Shown: positions 50,670 to 59,434, counted from the first letter of the stretch. The stretch: 64,000 nucleotides of DNA from Caldilineaceae bacterium (GCA_019637685.1 JAHBVF010000001.1:186001-250000), one strand, 5' to 3'. Program-made: numbers and translations. The notes: generated by a model not told the origin, from the sequence alone.

Positions 50670-53609
50670 TCAAAACGATGACAAAAACATCTGTCCGGCC
50701 CGCAGCCAGGGATCGTTGTCCAGCCACTGGGAGACTGTCTCTTCCAGATTCATCAGGGGAGCGTTGCGCTGGGTACAGGAGGGCAGCGCCTCCAGAAAGG
50801 CCGCGCCATACTCCCGCTTCCAGGCCCGGTTGTCCAAGATGACAACTACGCCCCGATCGGTGGCCTGGCGGATCAAACGGCCAAAGCCCTGGCGAAAGCG
50901 CAGCACCGCATCGGGAACCACATACTCGTGGAAAGAGTCGTCGTAGGTCGCGCTGCGGGCCGCCACCAGCGGGTCGGTGGGCACGGCAAAGGGCAGGCGC
51001 ACAATCAGCAGACAGGTCAACTGTTCGCCGGGCAGGTCGATCCCTTCCCAGAATGTGCCCGTGCCCATCAGCACAAAACGCCCGCCGCTGCGGAACTCTT
51101 GCAACAACCGCCGCCGACTGCCAGAGCCGTGTTCCAGCAGTCCGATGCCCATCTGATCCAGCGGGGCGCGGATGGAATCCGCGGTGGCGCGCAGGTGCGC
51201 GTAGCTGGTGAAGAGGACGAGCGTATGACCCTCCGCGGCCTTGGCCCCGGCCATAATCGCCCGCTCCACGCTCTGCTGATAGTTGCCTTTGTCCGGCGCA
51301 GGCATATCGCTGGGCAGATAGAGCAACACATTCGAGCGGTAGTCAAAGGGGCTGGCAATGGCCGAAACTTCGGTGCTCCACCCGCCCACCCGGTCCTGCA
51401 TAAAGTCGAACCCTTCGCTGGTGCGCAGGGTCGCGCCGGTCAACACGACAGTGCGCAGGCGATGGAAAATCTTCTTTTCCAGCAGATCGCCCACAAAGAC
51501 CGGCGCGGCGCAAAGCTCCACATTCTGTTCCTGGGCACGGTGGCCGCCGGGCAGAGAAAGCCAAGTAACGATCTCTTCATCCGCGCCCACTGGACGAAAG
51601 ATAACCCGATCCGCGGCACCGGTCAGCTCGGCCAGATAATCGACTTGGGAGCGCAGTTCGTTCAGAAAGAGGCCAGTGGTGTCGTCCGCCCACCAGCGGG
51701 CCTGCTCCAGCGCGTCGGCCAGGACACGGGCCTTTTCCACCAGCCCGTGCAGACTGCGGCTCAGCCGATCCCATTCCATTTCGATCTGGCTCCAGCGGGG
51801 CTGGGCGCGCATACCGCTGTCCAGCCGCAGCCGCTGCGCGTAGTCTGCCTGGGCGCGTATGCCCTCCTGGCCGCGGGCAAACTGGAAGAGGGAGAGCGCG
51901 ATTTCGCCCAGGGGTGTGGGGAGGGTGCGGGCGGCTTCTTCGATCTGGCGGGCCTGGCGCTGCCATTCCGGCTGGCTGTCCAGATGGCGATGCATCTCCC
52001 GGGAAAAGCTGAGTCGGGCCAGCGCGCCTTCGATCTGCGCCCGATCCGTGCGGGTGGTCAGCGCTTCGGTGGCCGCCTCTTCCAGCCGGTGGGCCTCGTC
52101 GATAATCAGATGGTCATAGGCGGGCAATAGCCGGTGGCCCGTCTCCACATCGGCCAAAAGCAGCGCGTGATTGACCACCAGCAGATGGGCGGTTTCGGCC
52201 CGCCGCCGGGCCTGCCAATAGAAGTCGTGGGAGCCGAACTCGCCGCGCTGATGGGCGTTACTGCCACAGCGCTCTTCCGTGCAGATGACCGGGTCCGAAG
52301 CAATCTGCCGCCAGATCGCCCGTTCTGCCGGATCGTTGATGGAAAGCTCACTCAGATCGCCGGTGCGGGTGGTGGGCAGCCAGACCAGCACCTTTGCCAG
52401 CAGCCGCAACTCCATCACCGATAGCTGCCGTCCCCGCTGCCACTGTTCCAGCCGTTGGGTGCAGAGATAATTCTGGCGGCCTTTGAGCAAGGCAGCCCGC
52501 AGCGGCGGCAATGCGGGATCAGCCTCGGCCAATACGCCAGCCAGGCGGGGAATCTCCTTTTCCAGCAGTTGTTCCTGCAAGGGAATTGTGTTGGTGGCGA
52601 TAACAGCCCGCCGGTTGTGGGCTGTGGCCCACAGGGCCGCGGGCAGCAGATAGGCCATACTTTTGCCTGTGCCTGTGCCGGCTTCGATCATCCGGTGGCG
52701 GCCCGCGGTAAAGGCGTCCAGCACCAGTTGGGCCATCTCGACCTGTCCCCGCCGGGTCTCGTACTGGCTGTCCGTTTGGCCTCCCCTTTGATCGCTCGGC
52801 TGTCCGTCCGGTTGTCCGGCCGGCTGTCCGTTCGCTCGCCTGTTCAGTTGGCGGGCCAGCGGGCCGTCGGGTGCAAAGGCGGCTTCGACGGTCTCGGGCA
52901 CAAGCAGGCTTTGCACAATTTCGCTGGCAGGCGCGGGGGGCAAGGGCGGAATCGCTTCGGTCGCGTCCGGGTGAATCCACGCCAGGCGCGGTGTTGTCCA
53001 CACGCGGCTCAGTCGTTCGCTCAGCGCGTCTTCCAGCAGAAAGCGCAGGGACCAGCCGCTTTCCGCGCTGCGCTCAACCAGAATTTGCAAAGTGGGCAGC
53101 GGAACCTGGCGTAACCGCTCCATCAGGTGCATAAAGAGTTGGGCAGTGGCCTCGGCATCCGCATTGGCCCGGTGCGCGTCGTCCAGGCGAATCTCCAGCG
53201 CGTTGCACAATTGGCCCAGATTATAGCTGGGCATACTGGGCAGCAGAATCGTTGCCAGCTCGTGGGTGTCCAGGCCGGGGCGGTGGAAATTGGCCCCCGC
53301 GGCCTGCAAAAAGGCCAGATCGAAGCCCACATTGTGGCCCACGATTGCAAAGACCGAACTATCCACAAAGGCCAGCAGTTCGGGCAGCGCGCGGTCCATC
53401 GAGGGCGCATCTGCCACATCTTTGTCCGAAATGTTTGTCAAGCGCTGGATGAAGAGGGGAATGGGGCGGGCCGGATTGATAAATGTCGCGAAGGTATCGA
53501 CAATGGCGCCATCGCAAAAGCGCACCGCGCCGATTTCGATAATCGCGTCTTTTTGGGGACTCAGCCCGGTGGTTTCCACATCTACAGCCACAAATGTACG
53601 CGGGGGCAT
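50670..53609 (-). CDS. DinG-family helicase fused to DnaQ-type exonuclease
   Basis: The 979-residue protein joins two parts. Residues 1-175 are a DEDD 3-prime exonuclease: AVDVETTGLSPQKD (D10, E12), IVGHNVGFDLAFL and HRANADAEATAQLF. Residues from about 260 are an XPD/DinG-like helicase with Walker A EAGTGTGKSMAY, a DEAH box (LIIDEAHRLEEAA), GTFWEGIDLPG and QGFGRLIRQ. Such fusions occur in Firmicutes and Chloroflexota and act in DNA repair. The Fe-S cluster site shows NYLC, VIC and ERCG, but the fourth cysteine expected before FYWQARRRAE is absent. A Gln/Pro/Gly linker encoded by short repeats joins the halves. Confidence 0.85.
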   Translation of the reverse strand: MPPRTFVAVDVETTGLSPQKDAIIEIGAVRFCDGAIVDTFATFINPARPIPLFIQRLTNISDKDVADAPSMDRALPELLAFVDSSVFAIVGHNVGFDLAFLQAAGANFHRPGLDTHELATILLPSMPSYNLGQLCNALEIRLDDAHRANADAEATAQLFMHLMERLRQVPLPTLQILVERSAESGWSLRFLLEDALSERLSRVWTTPRLAWIHPDATEAIPPLPPAPASEIVQSLLVPETVEAAFAPDGPLARQLNRRANGQPAGQPDGQPSDQRGGQTDSQYETRRGQVEMAQLVLDAFTAGRHRMIEAGTGTGKSMAYLLPAALWATAHNRRAVIATNTIPLQEQLLEKEIPRLAGVLAEADPALPPLRAALLKGRQNYLCTQRLEQWQRGRQLSVMELRLLAKVLVWLPTTRTGDLSELSINDPAERAIWRQIASDPVICTEERCGSNAHQRGEFGSHDFYWQARRRAETAHLLVVNHALLLADVETGHRLLPAYDHLIIDEAHRLEEAATEALTTRTDRAQIEGALARLSFSREMHRHLDSQPEWQRQARQIEEAARTLPTPLGEIALSLFQFARGQEGIRAQADYAQRLRLDSGMRAQPRWSQIEMEWDRLSRSLHGLVEKARVLADALEQARWWADDTTGLFLNELRSQVDYLAELTGAADRVIFRPVGADEEIVTWLSLPGGHRAQEQNVELCAAPVFVGDLLEKKIFHRLRTVVLTGATLRTSEGFDFMQDRVGGWSTEVSAIASPFDYRSNVLLYLPSDMPAPDKGNYQQSVERAIMAGAKAAEGHTLVLFTSYAHLRATADSIRAPLDQMGIGLLEHGSGSRRRLLQEFRSGGRFVLMGTGTFWEGIDLPGEQLTCLLIVRLPFAVPTDPLVAARSATYDDSFHEYVVPDAVLRFRQGFGRLIRQATDRGVVVILDNRAWKREYGAAFLEALPSCTQRNAPLMNLEETVSQWLDNDPWLRAGQMFLSSF

Positions 53610-53822
53610 TGCCTGTCCATTCTCTGCTTCAGGGATAGACCGCAGACCGTTGACGGCAGAAGTGTTTGCCTGCGTCCAGCCATGCGCGGTCTATTGATTA
53701 TAGCAGGCGGGCGGGATGGATGGCGAATAGAGCAGGGAATTGCCCACGGGAGGAATTGGCCGGGACGGGGTTCTGGGGCAAAATGGGAGGGAGAGGACAA
53801 CAGACAAAAAGGGAAGGCAAAG

Positions 53823-54830
53823 ATGGCCCGGCAGTCGGTCTCCGTCATCGCAACTGTATACAACGAAGGCCCGGCCATTGCCCGACTGCTGGACTCGCTG
53901 GTGGCCCAGTCGCGCCCGCCGGACGAAGTGGTGATCTGCGATGGGGGCAGCGCAGACAATACAGTGGCGATCGCCCGCGCCTACAGGGACCGGCTGCCCG
54001 GTTTGCAGGTGCTGGTGGAGCCGGGTGCTAACATCAGCCGGGGACGCAATCGGGCCATTGCCGCGGCCCAGGGGCCGGTTATCGCTGTGACCGACGCGGG
54101 TGTGCGTCTGGACCCGGTGTGGCTGGAACGTCTGGTGACGCCTTTTGAAGATGGCCGGAACGCGTCGGCGGTGGCCGGTTTCTTTCTGCCCGACGCGCAC
54201 GGAGTTTTCCAGACAGCAATGGCCGCCACTGTCCTGCCCCTGACCGATGAGATCAACCCGGACAGCTTTCTGCCCAGCAGCCGTTCGGTGGCCTTCCACA
54301 AAGATGTATGGGCGCGGGCGGGCGGCTATCCCGAATGGCTGGACTATTGCGAAGATTTGCTCTTTGACTTTGCGGTGAATGCCCAGCAGCCCGACCGTCC
54401 CAGCGCCTTTGTCTGGGCTTCTGACGCACTGGTCTACTTTCGCCCCCGTTCTTCTCTCTCCGGGTTTTGGAAGCAATACTATCGCTATGCCCGGGGCGAC
54501 GGCAAGGCGGACCTGTGGCGCAAACGTCACGTCATCCGCTACGCCACCTATTTTGTGGCCCTGCCTGCTCTGCTGGGCCACGCCTTTTGGGGCTTCTTTG
54601 CCCGCTGGCTGGGTTGGGCCGGGCTGGTCTTTGGGCTGATCCTTTACTGTCTGCGCCCCTGGCAACGGCTGGCCAAACTGGGCCGTGCCCTTTCGCGGCC
54701 AGAATGGATAGCGGCGGCGGCTCTGGTTCCCGTGATTCGGGCTGTGGGCGATCTGGCGAAAATGACGGGCTATCCAGTGGGTCTGTGGTGGAGGAGGAGA
54801 AGGAGAAGGGATGAAAGGATGAAAGGATGA
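53823..54830 (+). CDS. GT2-family glycosyltransferase with C-terminal membrane segments
   Basis: From ATG at 53823, with GGGAAGG about 7 bases upstream, the protein has 335 residues; the frame is open far upstream but that part is antisense to the helicase gene. Motifs are SVSVIATVYNEGPAIARLLD, VVICDGGSADNTVAIA, ANISRGRNRAIAAAQGPVIAV, TDAGVRLDPVW (metal site) and the acceptor motif WLDYCEDLLFDFA. The C-terminal 100 residues contain two hydrophobic segments (FVALPALLGHAFWGFF; WAGLVFGLILYCL), so it is membrane bound. The 3-prime end runs into an 8-base tandem repeat that includes the stop codon. Confidence 0.84.
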   Translation: MARQSVSVIATVYNEGPAIARLLDSLVAQSRPPDEVVICDGGSADNTVAIARAYRDRLPGLQVLVEPGANISRGRNRAIAAAQGPVIAVTDAGVRLDPVWLERLVTPFEDGRNASAVAGFFLPDAHGVFQTAMAATVLPLTDEINPDSFLPSSRSVAFHKDVWARAGGYPEWLDYCEDLLFDFAVNAQQPDRPSAFVWASDALVYFRPRSSLSGFWKQYYRYARGDGKADLWRKRHVIRYATYFVALPALLGHAFWGFFARWLGWAGLVFGLILYCLRPWQRLAKLGRALSRPEWIAAAALVPVIRAVGDLAKMTGYPVGLWWRRRRRRDERMKG

Positions 54831-54840
54831 AAGGATGAAA
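54809..54840. repeat. GGATGAAA octanucleotide tandem repeat over a stop codon
   Basis: Four perfect 8-base units run across the end of the GT2 gene; the third unit contains its stop codon. Change in copy number would alter the C-terminus. A purine-rich stretch precedes it. Confidence 0.85.
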
Positions 54841-54910
54841 GGAGTTTTCTGCTTCTATCCTTTATCCACTCAATCCGCAAAATCCGCGTTCTATTCTTTA
54901 GGGGGTACTC

Positions 54911-55483
54911 GTGCCGCTGCTGATCGACGGCCACAATCTAATCGGGTCAGGTTCGATCCCGGACATCAGCCTGGCTGATGAGGACGACGAAGCCAAACTG
55001 GTGGCGCGGCTGCGGGTCTGGCGCAGCAAAGTCAAAGACCGCATGACGGTCATCTTTGATCACGGCATTACCGGTGGGCGCTCGATTGGACTGAGCGGCG
55101 CGGGGGTGAATGTTATCTTTGCCCGCAACCCCCAGGACGCGGACGAACTGATCCGGCGGCGGTTGCGCAAGGACAGCCAGGGGCTGATTCTCGTTTCCAA
55201 CGACGCCGAACTACGCCGGGATGCCGCGGCCGCGGATGTGCAGGTCTGGCGCAGCGACGAATTTGTGCAGCGTATGCAAACGAAGACGCGCAAAAAAGGG
55301 GCCAAAGCCCCGGAAGCCGGGCAAGAAGCCGGGGCCGAAAGCCACGTGAATCTGTCCGAGCGGGAAGTGGACCAGTGGATGCGTCTCTTTGGCAAGAGTC
55401 AAAAGAGCGGTAAAGAGAGCAGCAAAGAGAGCAGCAAAGAGAGTGGCAAAGGCAAGGGCAAAAAACGACGGAAGAAGAAATGA
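54911..55483 (+). CDS. YacP-like NYN-domain protein
   Basis: The 190-residue protein starts at GTG 54911 and begins PLLIDGHNLIGSG, the metal-binding entry of the NYN (PIN-like) fold. It continues with TVIFDHGITGG, GVNVIFARNPQDADELI and LILVSNDAELRRDA, where the aspartates are the expected acidic cluster. YacP/Rae1-type proteins are endoribonucleases acting on ribosome-bound RNA; this is a family inference. The last 45 residues are a Lys/Ser/Gly-rich basic tail (GKESSKESSKES and so on). The start of the next gene overlaps its stop by 4 bases (ATGA). Confidence 0.82.
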   Translation: MPLLIDGHNLIGSGSIPDISLADEDDEAKLVARLRVWRSKVKDRMTVIFDHGITGGRSIGLSGAGVNVIFARNPQDADELIRRRLRKDSQGLILVSNDAELRRDAAAADVQVWRSDEFVQRMQTKTRKKGAKAPEAGQEAGAESHVNLSEREVDQWMRLFGKSQKSGKESSKESSKESGKGKGKKRRKKK

Positions 55484-56004
55484 CCGAAACATCGACTGAC
55501 ACAACGCCCGAAACGACCACAAAAGCGCCCCGCCGGGAAGTGCCCGCGCTGCTCATCGAGGCGACACCTGCTGTCAACGGCATTGGCTATTGGCTGCTGG
55601 CCTCGCCGCTGATTCTCTATCTGGCCTGGCTGTGGGTGGATATCTTCGCCTACTACAGCCCGATTCCCTGGCGCTGGCTGGATTGGATGCTGGGTGCGGT
55701 GATTTATTGGTTGCTCTTTGTGCTGCCGCTGGGCTATGCCGCCCACAAACTGGTCACATCCTTTCCCCGCCCCTTCCAGCACACGGGCTGGGATGTGCAG
55801 CCGCTGGAAGCCGTGCGACCCGCGGAAATGTACACAGTCCGCTATGTCTTCACCGGACGACGGCCTGCTGCGCGCGATCGCCAGCGCATCTGGCTGCGCG
55901 CGGCCCAGGGCTGGGTCTATTTGGAAGTGGCGGCTATTTTCATCGGCTTTGTGGTAATGATCCCGCTCTTTTTCAGCGCGCTCGACTTCGGCTTTGGGAG
56001 ATAA
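55480..56004 (+). CDS. hypothetical membrane protein
   Basis: The 174-residue protein has a polar, Thr-rich N-terminus and three hydrophobic segments: GYWLLASPLILYLAWLWVDIF, MLGAVIYWLLFVLPLGYAA and LEVAAIFIGFVVMIPLFF. Between the second and third lies a soluble region with DVQPLEAVRPAEMYTVRYVF. No family is recognised. It is coupled to the NYN gene by a 4-base overlap, so it may work with it, but nothing in the sequence shows how. Confidence 0.65.
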   Translation: MTETSTDTTPETTTKAPRREVPALLIEATPAVNGIGYWLLASPLILYLAWLWVDIFAYYSPIPWRWLDWMLGAVIYWLLFVLPLGYAAHKLVTSFPRPFQHTGWDVQPLEAVRPAEMYTVRYVFTGRRPAARDRQRIWLRAAQGWVYLEVAAIFIGFVVMIPLFFSALDFGFGR

Positions 56005-56019
56005 AAACCCAGCGGGGAA

Positions 56020-56115
56020 TTGGAACGCAGATTTTCGCAGATGACCGCAGGTTTCACAGCGGGGTTTAGCAGAAAGAATCCGTTTTTCTATCCGCATCCA
56101 TCAGCGTTTATCCGC
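56020..56115. repeat. ATCCGC/GCAGAT-type intergenic repeat
   Basis: AACGCAGATTTTCGCAGATGACCGCAG and AATCCG...ATCCGCATCCATCAGCGTTTATCCGCGG units fill the gap before the M20 gene (quoted in pieces). They belong to the same loose family as the elements near 20020, 46740 and 54866. Confidence 0.5.
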
Positions 56116-56177
56116 GGCTCAAATGGCTTTTTTGTGCGCTACTATTCGTACCTGTTCTCCACCCAAGGAGGAAATAA

Positions 56178-57338
56178 ATGTACAGCGAACGACTGATCGG
56201 CTTCTATCAGACCAAACACGAGGAAATTCTCCGCACCATTCGCCTGCTGGTGGAACACGAAACCCCCAGCGACGACAAAGCCCGGCTGGATGCCTTCGCC
56301 GAGTTGCTGGCGAAGCGCTACGCCAAAGTTGGGATGAAAACCGACATAATCCCCAACCCGGAGCGGGGCAACCATCTGCGGGCCGTCTTTGCCAATCCCG
56401 CCTATGTGACCGATCCAGCGGCCAAGCCAGCGCTGATCCTCTGCCACTTCGATACAGTGTGGCCGGTCGGCTCGCTGGCGACCCACCCCTTTCGCATCGA
56501 CGAGCAGGGCTGGGCCTATGGGCCGGGCATCTTCGATATGCAGTCCAGCCTGGCCCTAGTGGAATTTGTGGTCCACGGCGTGCAGGAGATGGGGCTGCGT
56601 CTGCCCCGGCCTGTGGTGCTGCTGGCAACTTCGGACGAGGAAGTGGGCAGCCACACTTCCCAGGAATTGATCGAAAACGAGGCGCGCAAAGCTGCCTATG
56701 TGCTGGTGATGGAGTCGCCCCTGCCCGGCGGTGTGATCAAAACCGCGCGCAAAGGCACGGGCCATTTTGAAGTGGAGATCACTGGGCGGGCCGCGCACGC
56801 GGGTGTCGAGCCGGAGAAGGGCATCAGCGCCATTCAGGAGTTGGCCCACCAGATTTTGACCCTGCACAAGCTGACCGATATGGAAGCGGGCACAACCGTC
56901 AATGTGGGCGTCGTCAGCGGCGGGACCCGCTCGAATGTGGTTGCGCCCAGCGCCAAAGCCATCATCGACGTGCGCTCCTGGACCGCCGAGGAGATGGACC
57001 GGGTGCGCCACGCCATCCGCGGCCTGACGCCGGTGCTGGCCGGGGCAAAAATCACCACCTACGACGGCGGCGGGCGACCCCCGCTGGAACGCAAAGTCAC
57101 GGCGGGCCTTTTCAAGCAGGCCCAGGCCATCGGGGCCAAAGTCGGGCTGGATTTAAAGGAAGGCGCGACCGGTGGCGGTAGCGACGGCAACCTGACCGGC
57201 GCGCTGGGCATCCCCACCCTGGACGGGCTGGGTGTACCCGGCCACGGCGCCCACGCGGACCACGAACACATCGAAGTGGACCAGATTGCGGGAAGATTGG
57301 CGCTGTTGACGGGATTGTTGATGGAATTGAGCGCATAG
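56178..57338 (+). CDS. M20-family metallopeptidase (glutamate carboxypeptidase type)
   Basis: The 386-residue protein has GGAGGAAAT before its ATG. The binuclear zinc site is visible: H90 and D92 (ILCHFDTVWPVG), bridging D120 (GPGIFDMQSSLA), E154/E155 (TSDEEVGSHTS), E179 (MESPLPGG) and a C-terminal histidine cluster HGAHADHEHIE. The lid domain carries KGTGHFEVEITGRAAHAGVEPEKG. The arrangement matches carboxypeptidase G2-like enzymes that cut C-terminal glutamate or related amino acids. No signal peptide is present, so it should be cytoplasmic. Confidence 0.9.
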   Translation: MYSERLIGFYQTKHEEILRTIRLLVEHETPSDDKARLDAFAELLAKRYAKVGMKTDIIPNPERGNHLRAVFANPAYVTDPAAKPALILCHFDTVWPVGSLATHPFRIDEQGWAYGPGIFDMQSSLALVEFVVHGVQEMGLRLPRPVVLLATSDEEVGSHTSQELIENEARKAAYVLVMESPLPGGVIKTARKGTGHFEVEITGRAAHAGVEPEKGISAIQELAHQILTLHKLTDMEAGTTVNVGVVSGGTRSNVVAPSAKAIIDVRSWTAEEMDRVRHAIRGLTPVLAGAKITTYDGGGRPPLERKVTAGLFKQAQAIGAKVGLDLKEGATGGGSDGNLTGALGIPTLDGLGVPGHGAHADHEHIEVDQIAGRLALLTGLLMELSA

Positions 57339-57485
57339 CGTAGGTTGGGTTCTCGCCGCCGGAAATCTCTGATTACCCAAGTGCGTGTGCGGCGAGAACC
57401 CAACACAGACCAGTCGAAGTTGGGTGAATGCCTGGGCTATTGGTTTTGTATACACTATTGGGTACGGCATTCACCCAACCTACGC
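57338..57485. repeat. nested palindromic element with two hairpins
   Basis: Outer 12-base arms GCGTAGGTTGGG (57338-57349) and CCCAACCTACGC (57474-57485) enclose two perfect hairpins: 16-base arms at 57344-57359 and 57389-57404, and 14-base arms at 57419-57432 and 57466-57479. GTTGGGT is present in both left arms. It begins at the stop codon of the M20 gene. The GTAGGTTGGGT start resembles palindromic repeats dispersed in many bacteria. Confidence 0.8.
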
Positions 57486-57506
57486 AATTTCACGAAAGAA
57501 CCGCAA

Positions 57507-59189
57507 ATGAACTTCAACCACTACTTCACAAACGACGAACTGGCCGAAGTCCTCTCTGGCTGGGTGAGCGAATATCCAGCGCTGGCTGCGCTTTCTGTCC
57601 TGGGCAGTAGCTACGAGGGGCGGGAGATTCCCCTGCTCACCCTCACCAATCGGAAAACCGGCCCGGACACGGACAAACCCGCGCTGTGGATCGACGCCAA
57701 CATCCACGCCACCGAACTGGCGGGCACGACGACGGCCCTGCACATTGCCCACACTCTCCTCACCGGCTATGGCACAGACGCCCGCGCCACCCGTCTGCTG
57801 GACAATTGCGCGGTCTACCTCGCGCCCCGGCTCAACCCGGACGGCGCGGCCCTGGCCCTGGCCGACGTGCCCCAATACATCCGTTCGGGAACCCGGCCCT
57901 ATCCCTTTGAAGAGAAGGCGGACGGCATCCACGCCGAGGATATGGACGGGGACGGGCGCATTTTACAGATGCGCATCCCCGATCCCAATGGCGACTGGAA
58001 GGTGAGCAGCCTGGACCCGAAGCTGATGGAGAAGCGGGGGCCGGACGAGCAGGAAGGCCAGTTCTACCGGCTCTTTCAGGAGGGACGCGTTGAGAACTAC
58101 GACGGCGTGCAGATTCAGGAGGCCCGTCCGTTGCAGGGGCTGGACTTCAACCGCAACTTCCCCTTTGAATGGAAGCCGGAGAACGAGCAGGCTGGCGCGG
58201 GTCCCTATCCCACCTCGGAAGTCGAGATTCGGGCGACAGTGGATTTCATCACCCGCCACCCCAACATCAACATTGCCATCACCTACCACACCTTCAGCGG
58301 CGTGATCCTGCGTCCCTTTAGCACCCGTCCCGACGACAAAATGGATGTGAACGATCTGTGGGTCTATCAGTTGATGGGCGAGCGGGGCAAAGAACTGACC
58401 GGCTACAAGTGCATTTCCGTCTATCACGACTTCCGCTATCATCCGACAGAAGTGACCACCGGCGCGTTCGACGATTGGGTCTACGACCACCTGGGCATCT
58501 TCGCCTTTACCGTCGAGCTGTGGGACCTGCCCGGCCGCGCGGGCATCGAAGATCGGGACTTCATCAAGTGGTTTCGCACCCATCCCCACGAGGACGACGT
58601 GAAGATTCTGCGCTGGCTGGAGGAGAACGCCGGGACAGATGCCTACCTCGACTGGTACGCGTACGAGCATCCCCAGCTTGGCCCGGTGGAGTTGGGCGGG
58701 CTGAACCGGATGTATACCTTCCGCAACCCGCCCCGCCATCTGATGGGCGAAGAGGCCGAGAAGAACAGCCCCTGGGCGCTGGCCCTGGCTGATATGCTGC
58801 CCCGGCTCACACTCCACGAATTGACAGCCACGGAAATCGGTGACGGACGCTATCGACTGCGGCTGGTGGCAGAAAACAGCGGCTTCCTCGCCACCACCAC
58901 CAGCGGCCAGGGGCAAAAGCGGGCCGCGGCCCGGCCTGTCCGGGTCGAATTGGCTTTGCCAGAAGGCGCGACTCTCGTTACCGGCAAAGCCCGCACAGAA
59001 CTCGGCCATTTGCAGGGACGCAGCAACAAGCTGGATGTCACCGGCGTTTATGGCAGCAGCCCCACGGACAATCGGGCCTGGGCCGAATGGATTGTCCAGG
59101 GCAAACCGGGGGATAAAATTGCGGTGGCTGTTCTCAGCGATCGGGCCGGGAATATCCGCACGTCAATCGTTTTGGCCGGGGGAAAATAG
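57507..59189 (+). CDS. M14-family zinc carboxypeptidase
   Basis: From ATG at 57507 (weak ribosome site) the protein has 560 residues. The zinc site starts with H67 and E70 in WIDANIHATELAGT. VYLAPRLNPDGAAL, FNRNFPFEWKPENE, ITYHTFSGVILRP (third zinc ligand) and AFTVELWDLPGRAG (catalytic Glu) follow in the correct order. The C-terminal 120 residues are a beta-rich extension. No signal peptide is visible, which is unusual for the family, so it may be cytoplasmic or exported by another route. Together with the preceding M20 enzyme it suggests peptide or folate-type breakdown. Confidence 0.88.
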   Translation: MNFNHYFTNDELAEVLSGWVSEYPALAALSVLGSSYEGREIPLLTLTNRKTGPDTDKPALWIDANIHATELAGTTTALHIAHTLLTGYGTDARATRLLDNCAVYLAPRLNPDGAALALADVPQYIRSGTRPYPFEEKADGIHAEDMDGDGRILQMRIPDPNGDWKVSSLDPKLMEKRGPDEQEGQFYRLFQEGRVENYDGVQIQEARPLQGLDFNRNFPFEWKPENEQAGAGPYPTSEVEIRATVDFITRHPNINIAITYHTFSGVILRPFSTRPDDKMDVNDLWVYQLMGERGKELTGYKCISVYHDFRYHPTEVTTGAFDDWVYDHLGIFAFTVELWDLPGRAGIEDRDFIKWFRTHPHEDDVKILRWLEENAGTDAYLDWYAYEHPQLGPVELGGLNRMYTFRNPPRHLMGEEAEKNSPWALALADMLPRLTLHELTATEIGDGRYRLRLVAENSGFLATTTSGQGQKRAAARPVRVELALPEGATLVTGKARTELGHLQGRSNKLDVTGVYGSSPTDNRAWAEWIVQGKPGDKIAVAVLSDRAGNIRTSIVLAGGK

Positions 59190-59202
59190 GGGCGCAACGC
59201 GG

Positions 59203-59379
59203 GCAGAAGCCCACAATAATCTGGCGCGGGTGTGGGAAAAGAGCGAAGAGGAACCGGCCAACCCTCAACACATTGTGATTGTGCGGGGTATGGGCTATCG
59301 CTTTGGAGGCGAGTGCCGTCTGATTTGCCCGGGCACAGACACGGGGCAAATCGATGGACTAATTTTGGCGGGATTGTGA
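59203..59379 (+). pseudogene. remnant of an OmpR/PhoB-type response regulator
   Basis: An open stretch with no start of its own reads LARVWEKSEEEPANPQHIVI and then VRGMGYRFGGE. This is the C-terminal wing of an OmpR-family winged-helix domain, which normally reads LR-K-E-DP-NP-xxI-TVRGVGYRF. The receiver domain and the recognition helix are missing. The stop is at 59377-59379. Its place just upstream of the pst operon fits a decayed phoB-like gene. Confidence 0.7.
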
Positions 59380-59390
59380 TATTATTCACA
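59375..59390. promoter_or_regulatory. perfect CRP/FNR-type palindrome upstream of pstS
   Basis: TGTGA (59375-59379), TATTAT and TCACA (59386-59390) form an exact TGTGA-N6-TCACA site, the consensus for CRP-type regulators and close to FNR-type sites. It ends about 105 bases before the pstS ATG. The TATTAT core could also be a -10 element. Confidence 0.55.
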
Positions 59391-59434
59391 CATACTTGAT
59401 GCCATCAACACAACCTTTCTCCGGCACTCTGACC

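Noticed and set aside
53127-53822. Upstream extension of the GT2 gene at 53823
   Set aside because: This part lies antisense to the helicase gene. The ribosome site and family N-terminus support the ATG at 53823.
57338-57485. Possible tRNA-like cloverleaf
   Set aside because: The stems are longer than in tRNA and there is no T-loop or anticodon pattern; it is a nested palindrome.
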